A DNA stretch of 64,000 bases, taken from assembly GCA_028023455.1 (NCBI GenBank), contig JAQFVV010006231.1, positions 4,044,036-4,108,035 on the forward strand, in the 5' to 3' direction. The notes under the pieces are model-generated. The model did not search any database, was not told the origin of the DNA, and saw nothing but the letters and a program-made list of their open reading frames with translations. Shown one piece after another: positions 28,873 through 40,917 of this stretch; the first letter of the stretch is position 1, and each line of letters starts with the position of its first letter. Origin of the DNA: Epiperipatus broadwayi (taxonomy: Eukaryota > Onychophora > Udeonychophora > Euonychophora > Peripatidae). A program made the translations under genes and the position numbers.

Positions 28873-29669
28873 TATATAATTTCTTTATATTATAAAAATA
28901 CTTCTTTCATTTATAAATAATATAAATATTTAAAAGTTAGATTTATCTTTTAACAAAATTGTGGATGTTAAGATTCTATTTTTTTATATATATTTATTCA
29001 TTTATAAAAATGATTTATCTTTGAAATTTTTGTTTATTTTTTTTGTACAAATATTTCATCTATTACAAATTTTATTTGATGAATCATTCTTATTACTTCA
29101 ATGGTTTATTTTCACTATGATGCGTGTCAGGCCATTATTCAACTGTTAATCCCATTTTCTCTTATTAGCTCTGACTTATCAGAATCATTTTTATTTCTAC
29201 ATAACTCTCATTTTTAGTTTCTTTTATTTGTTAATTTCATAAAAAAAAAAAAGCTCATAAATTACATTTACAGAAATAAATAATTCATTGATTGTATAAT
29301 TAATTTTAAACATTGTATTAGTTTGATAAGTAATTAGATTATTTTTAAAGTTTTCTTTACAAAGTCACTTTTCTTTTGGCATGGCATTCAATTATTTTTA
29401 ATCACTTTTAATCATGTTTCCCAAAAAATATTTTGTTCCATTTTAATTTTTTAGAAAAATAAATAAGTTAAGTAAGACAATAATAGATAAATATAAATAT
29501 AAATAAAAAAAGCAAAAATGATAATTTATAAGTTTGATTATAATGAAAATTATCAAATTGTCTTGACTTGCATACAATTTTTTTCTTATTCAGAAACATT
29601 TTGTTCTATTGTTGTTAATGTTTCTTACAAAAATAAATCTACAATTATGAGAATGAATGACATTTGTAA
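28873..29669. other. AT-rich intergenic DNA, no gene seen
   Basis: Nothing recognisable. Confidence 0.6.
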
Positions 29670-30620
29670 ATGAGTAATGTCATTCCAACTCCAAATGAAA
29701 AAAAACTGCTCTAACAATGAGTTTTGCAATGACTATACAAATCAATCTGTGAACGAAAATACATCCACAAATAGAACATACTTATATATTTTTCTGTTGT
29801 TGCATTGTATTTTCTTCAGCAGAGAACTTTTCTTTCTGAAATACTTCAACACCATGTCTAACTATAATTCTCCAATGTATTCAATTATCTGCTATTGTAT
29901 TTCTTTAAAATGTTTTTGAGATAAATCTTATAACATAGATTGGGTCCACCTCATTCACAAAAACCATGCACAAGTTCACCATAGAGCACCCTTTTAGGAA
30001 GTCTTGCTTAGTTCATTCATCCAATGATGATGTGATTTTACAATAGTGAACTCTATGTATCACATCCAGCAAGTCGAAGAACATATTATGTTTATAATCC
30101 TGACATTGTATTTTTAAAATTGTATGGAAATTCCTTAAATAAATTATTCCTAATGTCTTTACATTGCATTGATATGGTATCAAAGTCTTATTTTCAAACA
30201 ATAAATTAAATAAAATAATAAGCTCTATATGCAACTTCTTAGTTGCAATAATTATTTCCCTGTAATAAAATGCTTTTATCTTTTAACTTATTAAAAGCAG
30301 CAGCAGCATGAGCCTGTATTATATTTCAATATCTAAGTCATTCTACCTATAAAACTTCCAAGTTATTTAATTAAATTGGTTTACATTTTCATGTTAATAA
30401 CCATCTAATCTGAAAGTGGCTGAGGATTTTTCTTCTGTCATTGACTAATAAAGAACTTGAACTTCTTGAACATTAATTATTAAATCAAGAATTTTATAAA
30501 TTGTATTTAAAGCAAGAAGAGCATTCTGTAAATTATCTTTTGAATTGGAAAAAATAGCACGATCATTAGCATACTGCAAATCCAGAATCCAAGAAGATGG
30601 AATTGGTTTTTTTTTTACTT
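29670..30620 (-). pseudogene. LINE reverse transcriptase pseudogene, 3' half
   Basis: On the minus strand the sequence starts inside the RT palm with WILDLQYANDRAIFSNSKDN (30535-30597). YAND replaces the catalytic YADD, so one catalytic aspartate is lost. It continues LQNALLALNTIYKILDLIIN, matching the region after YADD in many non-LTR retrotransposons. Further on (about 29930-30010), spread over shifting frames, is a PKRVLYGELVHG-like block and then a GGPNLCYK-like block, typical of invertebrate LINE C-termini. Around 29700-29790 is a CSICGCIF remnant of the C-terminal zinc finger (C..C...F.SRIGL..H type). Many stops and frame changes show it is dead. The 5' part is missing, as expected for a truncated LINE copy. 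Clade is not determined. Confidence 0.75.
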
Positions 30621-32496
30621 TTTATAAATATGGTTTCAGATAAATAAATAAAATGCTTAATTTTAAAAAAATGTCCTAATTGAAAAACAAAAAATAAATT
30701 GTCAAATTGCTCTTTATTTAAATGATCTGAGTAAATGATTTTAATAATAATGTTTAAATATTAGGGTACATTTAAGATATAATCGTTTACTACATAATCA
30801 ATTTTTAATTTCAAGAGCATTCTTTTAAAAATACAAACCTGTCGATATCACATAAAGGCAACAGACAATATTAAACATTTGAAATAAAGTTTTATCACCT
30901 TATATAATTGATAATATAAAATAAAAACTAAGTCTGCAAATAGGATTTTGGCATTGCAAGCTAATAGCAAATCTGCAAAGAACTATCTTCATGGCATAAT
31001 CTCACAGAAAATCTATAAACTTTCAATAAGTCAGCTTAAAATCTGCCGTGCACATTAACATTGACTTATATAAAATTACTTAAACCACAAAACTTAGTCT
31101 CTCACAATTTCCCTAACAACACTAAAACCACCTAAAATATGAAGGAGAAAAAATACAATCATAAAGACAATGCCTGCTTTATTTCTGTTCATAAATAAAA
31201 ACAAATAGACCATTTCAAATAAACCTTATTCCATTTAATCTGAATGTCTATGCATTTTATTGATGTGAATATATGATGCACATATATAATACACCAATCA
31301 ATATCAAATGAAATGATTTTTCAGTTCCTGATTTTATTTTATAGATTATTAATATTGGAATTGCCATTGCTCTGTCTGTTTTAAATATTTTATCTAAATT
31401 TACTTTCTAACATTATAATAATTCACAATAAAGAATTATTTTCACTAAAAAAGGCAAACTAATAAGCAGTTGAATATCAAGAAAAAATATATATAATATA
31501 ATATTCAGAGTAAGGTAGGTAAACTTTTCTGTCTGCAGGCCACATATAAAAAAACACTTTTATTTTCCAATATATGAAGTACTCATAACAAAGAAAAGTA
31601 ATGTGATCACATCAGAAACAGATTTTCTATTTTCAACAAATTTCCATGAAACTCCTACTGTAAATTTAACTATAAAAGAAAAAAAATCTGTTGAGTAATT
31701 GCACTAAATAGTGTCTTCAAATTACTGATTTTATATGCCAAACTTTTTTTTTACTATTTTCTGAAAAATATAGCAAAAAAAAAACAAATGTGATTTTAAA
31801 AAAATTAAATACCATAGAACTAAAAGTAACTCAAAAATAAAACAAATAATCCAATTGAAATTATTTTATTTATAAAAGAAAAAAAAAGTTTATTCTAACA
31901 TACAGAATTTTGAAATTATCAAAATAAAATAAAAAATTTGTGACCATAATATTCAAATAATTAAGGTATATAATATAAATTATTTGCTTATTTATAAATA
32001 AATAAATATGGTAATAATTTTCATTTTTAAAATAACAGGTTCAATTATTAAAAATATGAAATCTTTTAATCCCAAATATATGACTAATTTTTCATTCCAG
32101 TGAATAAATATTTAGTTCACTATAAAACATATTTTAATTATTTCTTGTGCCCACTATCCATTTCTATTCATGTAGACATTCAGAAACAAATATCAAACAC
32201 AACTTATCTTAGAAAATCATTATTTTTTTATTTTATCATGCTAAACTAATTTTATTATATTTATTTCACAATAAAAACATTCATAATTTATATCTATTTA
32301 TCAGTGAAAATTCAATCATTTTACAATATACTGCAAAACCTTATTTATCAACTTTAAATTAGTTTATAGTTTACTAATCAACTTCATAAAATTTATATCA
32401 TTGGATGCGTTTCTTAAATGCCATCTAAATTCACCATGATAAAAATTTCCAGAAATCACTTCTTAATAATAGTCTTCAAAGTATAGCCAACATAGT
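30621..32496. other. AT-rich intergenic DNA, no gene seen
   Basis: No coding or repeat signal I can support. Confidence 0.55.
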
Positions 32497-32730
32497 GGTA
32501 CTTACATATTAGACTTGTTACACCTTTTCACATTCATATCAAGCTGCTGATAACTTTCTAATCTTGTGATCTGACCAAATAATGTGTATACTTGGATCTT
32601 ATACAAACTTAAAATTATAAATTCATCAAAATGGACCACATGTACGTGATATTTTCGCAAGATTTACAAAATTATCAGCAGTCTGAATAGGAATGTGAAA
32701 AGGTATAGCAGTTCTAATATGTGACAGTAA
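32497..32730. repeat. Miniature hairpin of Merlin ends nested at the left end
   Basis: The left Merlin end (TACTTACATATTAGACTTG, then CACCTTTTCACATTCATATC and GCTGCTGATAACTTT) is repeated in reverse complement at about 32672-32730 (AAAATTATCAGCAGTCTG, GAATGTGAAAAGG, CTAATATGTGACAGTA). This gives a 234-bp fold-back with arms of about 60 bp. Either a MITE of the same family sits exactly at the left end, or an internal inverted duplication created one. Confidence 0.7.
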
Positions 32731-33179
32731 TTGCACCAGACTAAATCTAACAATACTAAAAATATTAATTTCTAAAAATATTAAAAATATGAATTTCACA
32801 CAAAAATAAATCTGAAGAAATTTTATGCAATTCCCAAATGTTACTTTAAATATGGACAAAACAATCACTAAATTACCGTGACATATATAACAGGAATTAT
32901 TACAATGAAACAATCAATTTGTCTGTTATCTACTTTATTTTAAGTGGATAAAATTTTGTTTCAAAATGAAGGCTAAAAGTAAAAAATTTTATTTTTGCCA
33001 AAATGGAGACTTACTTAACACGTGATTGTGCAATACAATACCTGCATGGGATCTTCACCAGAAATGTTAATAAATAGTAAATGTATTTTTTTTCAAAACC
33101 AAAAAAAAAAAAAATTAAATTACTACTTTTATTATTTCTTCAATATGGTGAAATAATTTTTTTGATGTCGTCCAGTATG

Positions 33180-33700
33180 ATTCACATGATCGGTAACCGT
33201 CAGCTCATAATTCAGCAGTTTTATAAGCTTTCCAATAGTCAAATAAATTGTCGATTTCTCTTCCACATTTTGTTTGAGACTTCCATAAGAGTTGCCATTG
33301 TTCTACCATAAATTCTCATAATAAAACATTCATCCATCTCCCTGCACAAGCCATCAAACATCTACTGTTCCAGAAGAATTCATACGTTTTTTTTTCTTTT
33401 TGTGCAAAAGGCTCGTCAATTTCAACGATTTTGTTAGGTCCTCCAATTTTACATTACTAAACTAAGCTCTGTTTCCCCCCATTCTGTGGATGTTTGTTTG
33501 CAAACTCAGCTGAAAATAAATCAAATTGCCATCAAAAATGGAATTCTTGAACCCTCTAACCATGTTCCCTTATGAAGACCTATTTTATTATTACATCCTC
33601 AAACATTACAAAACATTGCTTGTCCGAAGTGTGGATGTACTCAACCACATTGATCTCATAGCAGGTAACATCCAAATGTTCATCACTTGGTACTGTTTCA
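33180..33700 (-). pseudogene. Merlin (IS1016/ISXO2-type) transposase pseudogene
   Basis: Three family landmarks appear in order on the minus strand, in different frames. The first is KGTWLEGSRIPFLMAI (about 33530-33580), the block before the catalytic core. The second is KIGGPNKIVEIDEPFAQKEK (33395-33452), the region with the first catalytic aspartate of the DDE set (VEIDE). The third is FDYWKAYKTAEL (33203-33240), matching SD.WKAY around the second aspartate. The terminal VNHS/HTN-type block is not recognisable. Stops and frame changes break the gene throughout. An intact enzyme of this family is about 250-300 residues, so roughly the middle two-thirds remains. Confidence 0.8.
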
Positions 33701-33946
33701 AAAAAAAAAATGTATTAATCAGAAAATTGGAAAAAAATAAATCAGGACTCAAGTAAAAAATACTTTGAGAAGAACTTGTCCAAACGAAATCTGGACAATA
33801 AATGAAAGTGTAAATTTATCACATTTTTGGACATGATTGGATGAGATTGCAGGGTTTATTTGATGGGATCACAAGGTTAGTTATTTATCACAAATGTGAA
33901 AAGGCACACCGTCTCTCCTACATTGCAGGACTAATATGTAAGTACC

Positions 33947-35857
33947 CATTACGTATTTAAACATCTAATATTTCTTTAAGTATTTAGTAATATTGCTTTA
34001 GAATAACTTCTATCTAGAATACCAGATAAAGAATAGCAGAAAACAAATCTTGACTTTATCATCCAACATAAATGTAGACAGACATTGGTAATGCTTAGCT
34101 AAAACTCCATAACACAATATTAGACTACTAAAATATGAGTAATCATTAAAGATATGGTCTTGAAGTGAGAATTAAATAAGTCATGTCAAGTATAGTGAAT
34201 AATAGCAACAGTTGTTTAAAAACTAAAAAGAAATAAGCCATAAGGTAGATATGAGTAGTGCATTTTGATCTCTGTTATCAAAAATGTATGTTTCAATTGA
34301 AGTTTGTAAGAAATTAATATTAATGTTATACAATGTTTTCATACTTTCATACAATTTAAACCAAGAGCATAAAATTACCTGCTCACCAACAATGATATAT
34401 ATAATTCAAAAACTGGCAGACATATGCTGCATAATCTACTAATAGATAGGTATATTCAAATAGTCCATGGTTTAGTCTATTGAAAAACAATGGCATTCTC
34501 CACAAATATTTTTTCACTAAGTAATTAATTTTAATTTATTATGTAATATACACATTTGTACTAAACTTCTTAAAAAATCAATATGCTTACAAAAGCAACA
34601 ACTTTGTGAATTCTGAAATGTAATTTCTGTACGCCATATAATGTCAATCCGGAAAAGATGATAAAAATCCAGCCATTATTAAATATTATAACACAATTCT
34701 AATAGCTATACAAACTAATTTAACTTTTTAAAATTCAATGGCAATAATTATGACAATGACTACTCAAGACAATGATAGTTTGATCTCTTTGTTTTGATTT
34801 TTGATTGCTAGATCTAATTTTAAATAAAGAATGTAATATGTAAAATTTGTTTACAGTCTAATTGATCTTAATTGGCACAGACTAATTAATGACCAAAAAT
34901 TATGAATTTTGACTTTTAATATATATAAAAAATATGGAATATAGAAAGATATGACATACTTTTGCAATCCAATATCAATGGAATTATATATAATAAACAC
35001 ATGAGAAATATTATTACAGGCAATTCTTAATTATTTAAAATGTTAAAAATAATTTTCAAGTTTATTGCTTTATAATATTCTATACAATTTCCATAACAAG
35101 TATATTTCATAAAATAAAAACAATATGTAAACATGTGCTTTGGGATTTTTATGCTAGTGAATTACTGTGAGTGATGTACAGAAAAATTGAAAAATACATT
35201 TTGAAGATATCTATGTAAATATTAATAAGAAAAGTCAATTTATTAAAAAATAAGTTCCCATTATCCATACATAAGATAAATAAAATAATCATTAAGTAAG
35301 ATCTTAAATCTTTTTTATTTTTATGAAACATCTGTATAAATTAATTCTGAAAAAACTGATTATATTTCACAAAACTTTTAAGATTCCTATCTTAATACGT
35401 AGTTAATATATCATTCTCTTTCTATAAGATTTTTCTGTATACTTTAAATTCATTTCATTTTTTCCTCAGTCAATCTTTTGACTTTCAGTTATTCTTTATC
35501 ATTACAAAAATTTCCCTTTTTCTTTAATTTTCTGTTAGAAAGTGGTAGAAAACATTCCATGATTTTCAATAGTTACTTACACAGTAGCACATTAAAATAG
35601 CAACTCTTACTTAACAGCTTATCATTAACATCTCCCATTTGAAAAGATTTTCACTAAAATGACTTTTCACAATAGCAATGCTTATACTTTCCAACAATAT
35701 GTCTCAATACGACAATTATGCCAAGGATCACTTACTTTTCAAAGTGCTTTCAATATATATATAAAATTAATACATATCTAATTTCCGAAACTTTATTAGA
35801 GCTATTACATGTGTAATGTATATATATTTTTATTTTAATAACTAACATATATTGATA
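33947..35857. other. AT-rich intergenic DNA, no gene seen
   Basis: Nothing recognisable. Confidence 0.55.
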
Positions 35858-36124
35858 AGAAAATGAAAATTAAGAGATTACATTCATGTAAACAGACAAC
35901 TTTAACTTTTAAAATTGTCAGGAAACTACGAATTGTTATTAATTAATTGACAATCCTCCTAAAATTAAAATAAATTTTCTCCGTTAATTTATAATAGCTC
36001 TACGGTTTGGGTGTAGTGAAGTAAAATAGGTTCTCTTTTACTTTAAATACAAGTTCTTGAATGCAGAAGACTAGCATTTTCCTTGATATCCAGCAAATAA
36101 TAATTAACCTTCTCCAGAAATATG
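35858..36124 (-). repeat. Outer flank repeat, left side of the large palindrome
   Basis: In reverse complement this stretch resembles 41036-41340, just beyond the right end of the palindromic element. Shared words include CATATTTCTGGAGA, GAGCTATTATAA, AGGAGGATTGTCAATTA and AATCTCTTAATTT. Identity is clearly lower than within the main arms. The inverted symmetry therefore reaches about 270-300 bp beyond the element ends on both sides. Confidence 0.65.
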
Positions 36125-37380
36125 TTGTAACGATATATAAATATGTCGTTACATTAGTTTAAAATAAAATCTTAAAGTTCACAAATAAAAATAAAATCTA
36201 TTTTAAAAAAAACTAAACGCTAAAATTAAAATGTTTGTTAAACGTAAATATTTGCACAGATTCAAAACTTTAAAAATATTTTTTTTAAAAAACAAATAAA
36301 TAATTATTTGAACGTACTTTTTTATAAAAAAAAAAGTACAAGACTTAAAGATAAAATATTTTTGTAGATGGAAATGATTGTTTATTAATTACCCAAAAGC
36401 TGTGTAATTAAAAAGTCAGATCAAAATTAGATAAGGAATAAAGAATTAGCTTGTCCAATATAGAAGCAGCAAATAAAGGCCCAGACCACAACAAAAATAT
36501 GGAACAGTGACGTCTTTGTTCATGGAATCCATAGGATGACTATAAAACAAAAAATATTGAGTTCCAGGGAGTTTCCAACTTGATTTGGTGAGACAAGCGA
36601 CAAGACGCACTTGTCCTCTCTCATTTTAAAAATGAAAAGACTATGATACCAGAATAGAACCAGCTAATGCTACCTCCAAAATATCAGACCGGTCTTCCAG
36701 GAAAGTCTTCGTGGGAATTGCCAACAAGAGCCTAGACTCTTCTACCGTAAGCAATAGAACTGAACAATTGGTAAAATCATAAAATTAAATAAGAACTTTA
36801 AAGATTTGATAAGTTAATTTAAATTTTAAAAACAATAACTTTTCTCTGGCTTATGTGTCAACTCAATTAATAATATTTAATTTTATATGTCTTACGTTTT
36901 ATAAAAATCATTTCCATTTATTATTTTATTTGTATTGATATTTATTGTTTAAATTTTAAATGAGGAAATTTAAATTGGGTATGGACGTTGCATAGATTCG
37001 TCAGCAGTTAATTATGTTGCTGTTTCATAGTCGATTGGAATATATAAGTCATCATGTCACTGCAGCATCTTATGATGAATGCTATTGGGTTTTTTTGTAT
37101 TCCCTGTGCAATTGACATTATCGATGATTTTGTATTTTGATTGGTTGTGTTATTTTGAGATGTTTTTGACTGCGGAATCTGTGCAGCCGATCTATACTCG
37201 ACATTATAAAACAAATTGTATAAAATTCATCTGTGCGAACGTAATTAAATGTTAAATTTAAGTCGGGCGTGAATGACTGTATAGATTTGTAAAGTTATAT
37301 ATATAGTTTAAGGGAGGGTAATCTTAAGTTATTCGTTTCGTAGTTGAATTAACTCAATGGATTGGATATATCTGTGTAAT

Positions 37381-37680
37381 TAGTAGATGTAGTATGAGAT
37401 CCGCTACGGGCAGGATTGCATATATACGCCATACCTTCTGTTTGCCTATGGATGGATTTGTAAGACAGCAAAGGACCGCAATCCATTCCTATGGAGTTTT
37501 ATGTTTATTGTTCTACTCGCCAACAGATGTAGCATTCCTGTTGGTGGAGAGACAATGTCTTCTCTAACTCTACTTACTGTTCAGATGTACATTCCTGACA
37601 GTATAGTATTTTGGGTTGTCGTATCTTCATGCTACATTGAATACATAAATGTATCAGATGGATTGATGTCGGTTTGACTG
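37381..37680 (+). pseudogene. Unidentified arm ORF, left copy (membrane-protein-like)
   Basis: A frame of about 85-100 codons reads inward from the left arm. It includes YEIRYGQDC, a hydrophobic stretch FLWSFMFIVLLAN, then SIPVGGETMSSLTLLTVQMY and another hydrophobic stretch. The order hydrophobic segment, then P-x-GGE-x-MSS..T.LL...Y, loosely recalls the M1-M2 junction of Cys-loop ligand-gated channels (pattern P..SGE+.S...T.LL...VF). The match is short, needs gaps and could be chance. No start codon, promoter or upstream ligand-binding domain is visible. The right arm holds the same frame with only a few changes. Confidence 0.25.
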
Positions 37681-39348
37681 CGAACTTTTTGGCCTAAGGT
37701 TAAATAAGGGATAGAATATTTTCTTTTCAAATGCAGATCTATGTAGTCTATTCATACTCGACAATTTTAAAATAAATATAAATTCATCTGTAGATGATTC
37801 AAAATTTTAAAATAATAAGTTAAATTAAGAGAATATTAAAATCTAAAAAAAAATAATTAATGTTGTTCCTCAAAATTTAAAAATGATTCAAAATTATATA
37901 TGTGCGTAAATAAATATTGTTATGTGTTAATTTCTGGCAGTAGCTTTTATTTATTTATATTTAAAATATAAATTAAGATATAGATTATTATCTCTGCATC
38001 TCCACTGAGCTAGTGACTTTGGCTAACGATCTGAATATTTAAATAAAGTGGAATCTTAACAGCGCGTATCTGCCTACTTTATAAATTTTTCTAGGCTCAA
38101 ATGCCTAGATGGCACCCGTGTAGTGCAGATATCGTAGATTCGATCTTCACTTGCTTTCCAATCATTACAACTGGCTCCCAACATGGGGCCGATCTTTAAT
38201 AAACACGAGTGCCCTGAGAATTTTAAAAGTGAATCATGCCCGTAATATTTTTTCTGAAATTAGTATAAATATATTTGTTGTATTGATGTGGAGTTACAGT
38301 TTGAAATTTTGTCTTAAAGGTACTGCCAGTAAGAAAAATTGCGCATATGTAAATATTAAATGCGAGGAATAAAATGTAATAATAAATATAAATCATAATT
38401 TTTTTTAAAAAAAGTCTTGTTTAAATTAAAATCTAATCGTTCAACTTGCGTAAGTAATAGTTAAAAGTAGAAGAAAAGAAATTTGGAAGGGAGGCAGAAA
38501 TTTAGCTGGTAATAAGGAATCAACAGACAACATTTTTTTAATCATTATATTTGTGTGTAATTACTGTTTTGTCTTTTAAAAAAAAAAGTTTTGTCCTTTA
38601 GAAATTTTCATATATAATCAATTTGTGAAACGTAATTACTAACACTAAGTAAAGTCTTTTTTTTTTTAATGTTTTTGGTTTTTTTTTTGAGGAAGTTTAC
38701 GTCGTTACATTATTTTTTATTAGTAAACATGAAAAAAATAAAAGTTTGCAAATAAAACTCTTTTTAAGAATTAAAAATTGAAAATTAAAATCCTATGCTA
38801 AACTCGTATCTATATAATCGCACAGATGAAAAAAAAATTATTAAAATAAAACTTTATTAAAAAAAAAGAAAAAGTATTTTAAAACTAAATTGTCAGTAAA
38901 GATTTAAAGATAAAAATATATCTAAGTTTGTACAAAACAAATTAAAATGTTATTGAAAAAATGGAAATGATTAATTTAATTAGTCAAATGTAAACTAGCC
39001 TTGGGCATTTAAATGTATAAACAACGGTCAGATAGGAAAACAATAGAAACTTTTAGCAAATGAAAGAAATCCATCAGGAAATCGGACCTCAACGAAAAGG
39101 TTTTCACCATCATGACATAATGTTGAGTTAATCCACAAAATTATTATAAAAGGAAAGGTTTGAAAAATAAAAGAATTAATTAGTTATTACAATGTGACTA
39201 TATGTGTTAGTGCTGAGTTGAAGGGGAAGGGATTGAAAAGACGCACTCTTCAATCCCTTCAGTTTTGTTAAAAAAAAAGAAATGACATTGTTTTTTCTAC
39301 ATTAAGGACCAGCTCAAGTAAAGACCTCCGGATAAATAAAAACAACGG
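37681..39348. other. Unique centre of the palindromic element
   Basis: Mostly AT-rich non-coding DNA. A frame of 73 codons (38151-38372, +) resembles nothing I know. Near 38085-38150 a small G+C-richer patch contains GTAGATTCGATC, loosely like a polymerase III box B, but no tRNA fold is evident. If the element ever encoded a transposase, it is not recognisable here. Confidence 0.5.
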
Positions 39349-39660
39349 CTAACTGGATACCAATCCATGTATCAATCCATCTGATACATTTATATATTCA
39401 ATGTAGCATGAAAATACGACAACACAAAATACTATACTGTCAGGAATGTACGTCTGAACAGTAAGTAGAGTTACAGAAGACATTGTCTCTCCACCAACAG
39501 GAATGCTACATCTGTTGGCGAGTAGAACAATAAACATGAAACTCCATAGGAATGGATTGCGGTCCTTTGCCGTTTTACAAACCCATCCATAGGCAAACAG
39601 AAGGTGTGGCATATATATGCAATCCTGCCCGTAGCGGATCTCATACTACATCTACTAATT
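39349..39660 (-). pseudogene. Unidentified arm ORF, right copy (membrane-protein-like)
   Basis: The mirror of the left-arm frame, also reading inward. It has an ATG at 39610-39612 and a stop at 39349, giving 87 codons, and the frame stays open a little further upstream to a stop near 39650. Key features are NPFLWSFMFIVLLANRC, SIPVGGETMSSVTLLTVQTY and a second hydrophobic segment VFCVVVFSCYIEYI. Differences from the left arm are few and leave the frame open in both arms, which could mean selection or simply recent duplication. Resemblance to a Cys-loop receptor pore region is weak and unproven. Confidence 0.25.
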
Positions 39661-40917
39661 ACACAAATATATCCAATCCATTGAGCTAATTCAACTATGA
39701 AACGAATAACCTAAGATTACCCTCCCTTAAACTATATATATAACTTTACAAATCTATACAGCCATTCACGCCCGACTTAAATTTAACATTTAATTACGTT
39801 CGCACAGATGAATTTTATGCAATTTGTTTTATAATGTTGAGTATAGATCGGCTGCACAGATTCCGCGGTCAAAAACATCTCAAAATAAACACAACCGATC
39901 AAAATACAAAATCATCGATAATGTCAATTGCACAGGGAATACAAAAAAAACCAATAGCATTCATCATAAGATGCTGCAGTGACATGATGACTTATATATT
40001 CCAATCGACTATGAAACAGTAACATAATTAACCGCTGATGAATCTATGCAACGTTCATACCCAACTTAAATTTCCTCATTTAAAATTTAAACAATAAATA
40101 TTAATACAAATAAAATAATAAATGGAAATGATTTTTATAAACCGTAAGACATATAAAATTAAACATTATTGAGCTGACACATAAGCTAGAGAAAAGTTCT
40201 TTTTTTTTTAAATTTAAATTAACTTATCAAATCTTTAAAGTTCTTATTTAATTTTATGATTTTACCAATTGTTCGGTTCTATTGCTTACAGCAGAAGAGT
40301 CCAGGTTCCTGTTGGCAATTCCCACGGAGACTTTCCTGGAAGACCGGTCTGATATTTTGGAGGTAGCATTAGCTGGTTCTATTCTGATATCATAGTCTTT
40401 TCATTTTTAAAATAAGTGAGAGAGGACGACAAGTGCGTCTTGTCGCTCGTCTCAGCAAATCAAGTTGGAAACTCCCTGGAACTCAATATTTTTCTTTTTA
40501 TAGTCCTCCTATGGATTCCATGACCAAAGACGTCATTGTTCCATTTTTTTGTTATGGTCCGGGCCTTTATTTGCTGCTTCTATATTGGACAAGCTAATTC
40601 TTTATTCCTTACCTAATTTTGATCTGACTTTTAAATTACACAGCTTTTGGATAATTAATAAACAATCATTTCCATCTACAAAAATATTTTATCTTTAAGT
40701 CTTGTACTTTTTTTTATAAAAAAGTACGTTCAAATATTTATTTATTTGTTTTTTAAAAAAAATATTTTTAAAGTTTTGAATCTGTGCGAATATATATGTT
40801 TAACAAACATTTTAATTTTAGCGTTTAGTTGTTTTTTTTAATAGACTTTATTTTTATTTGCAAACTTTAAGATTTTATTTTAAATTAATGTAACGACATA
40901 TTTATATATCGTTACAA

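Larger units (their letters stand above)
32497..33946 (-). mobile_element. Decayed Merlin DNA transposon
   Basis: Both ends carry the inverted repeat GGTACTTACATATTAG (left at 32497; complement ending at 33946), followed inward by a shared CCTTTTCACATT block. Ends starting GG and an IS1016-type transposase inside define the Merlin superfamily. Target duplications of this group are 8-9 bp; the flanks here (AACATAGT and CATTACGT) share only a few positions, so the copy is old or the duplication has been altered. The transposase remnant runs on the minus strand (33180-33700). Related ends occur at 51498-51733 and, more distantly, at 54953-56329. Confidence 0.8.
36125..40917. mobile_element. Large palindromic element with ~1.55-kb inverted arms
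   Basis: The sequence from 36125 to about 37672 returns in reverse complement from about 39375 to 40917 with few differences over its whole length. The centre (about 37673-39374) is unique. Each extreme end is itself a small palindrome of 28 bp, starting TGTAACGA and ending TCGTTACA. Total length is 4793 bp. The arms are much more alike than other old repeats in the window, so the element is young or the arms have been homogenised. No transposase of known type was recognised in the centre. The arms carry a matching open frame (separate entries). Flanks do not show a clean target duplication. It could be a foldback element with long terminal inverted repeats, a non-autonomous relative of a large DNA transposon, or a genomic inverted duplication. 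Confidence 0.75.

Noticed and set aside
38085-38150. Possible tRNA gene (GTAGATTCGATC resembles box B)
   Set aside because: No acceptor, D or anticodon arm can be drawn around it.
40028-40060. CTGATGA (right arm) and CTGACGA (left arm, complement) in the palindromic element as hammerhead cores
   Set aside because: Both arms lack the GAAA box and stem II after the motif.
36125-40917. LTR retrotransposon
   Set aside because: The long repeats are inverted, not direct, and no gag, protease, RT or integrase is visible between them.
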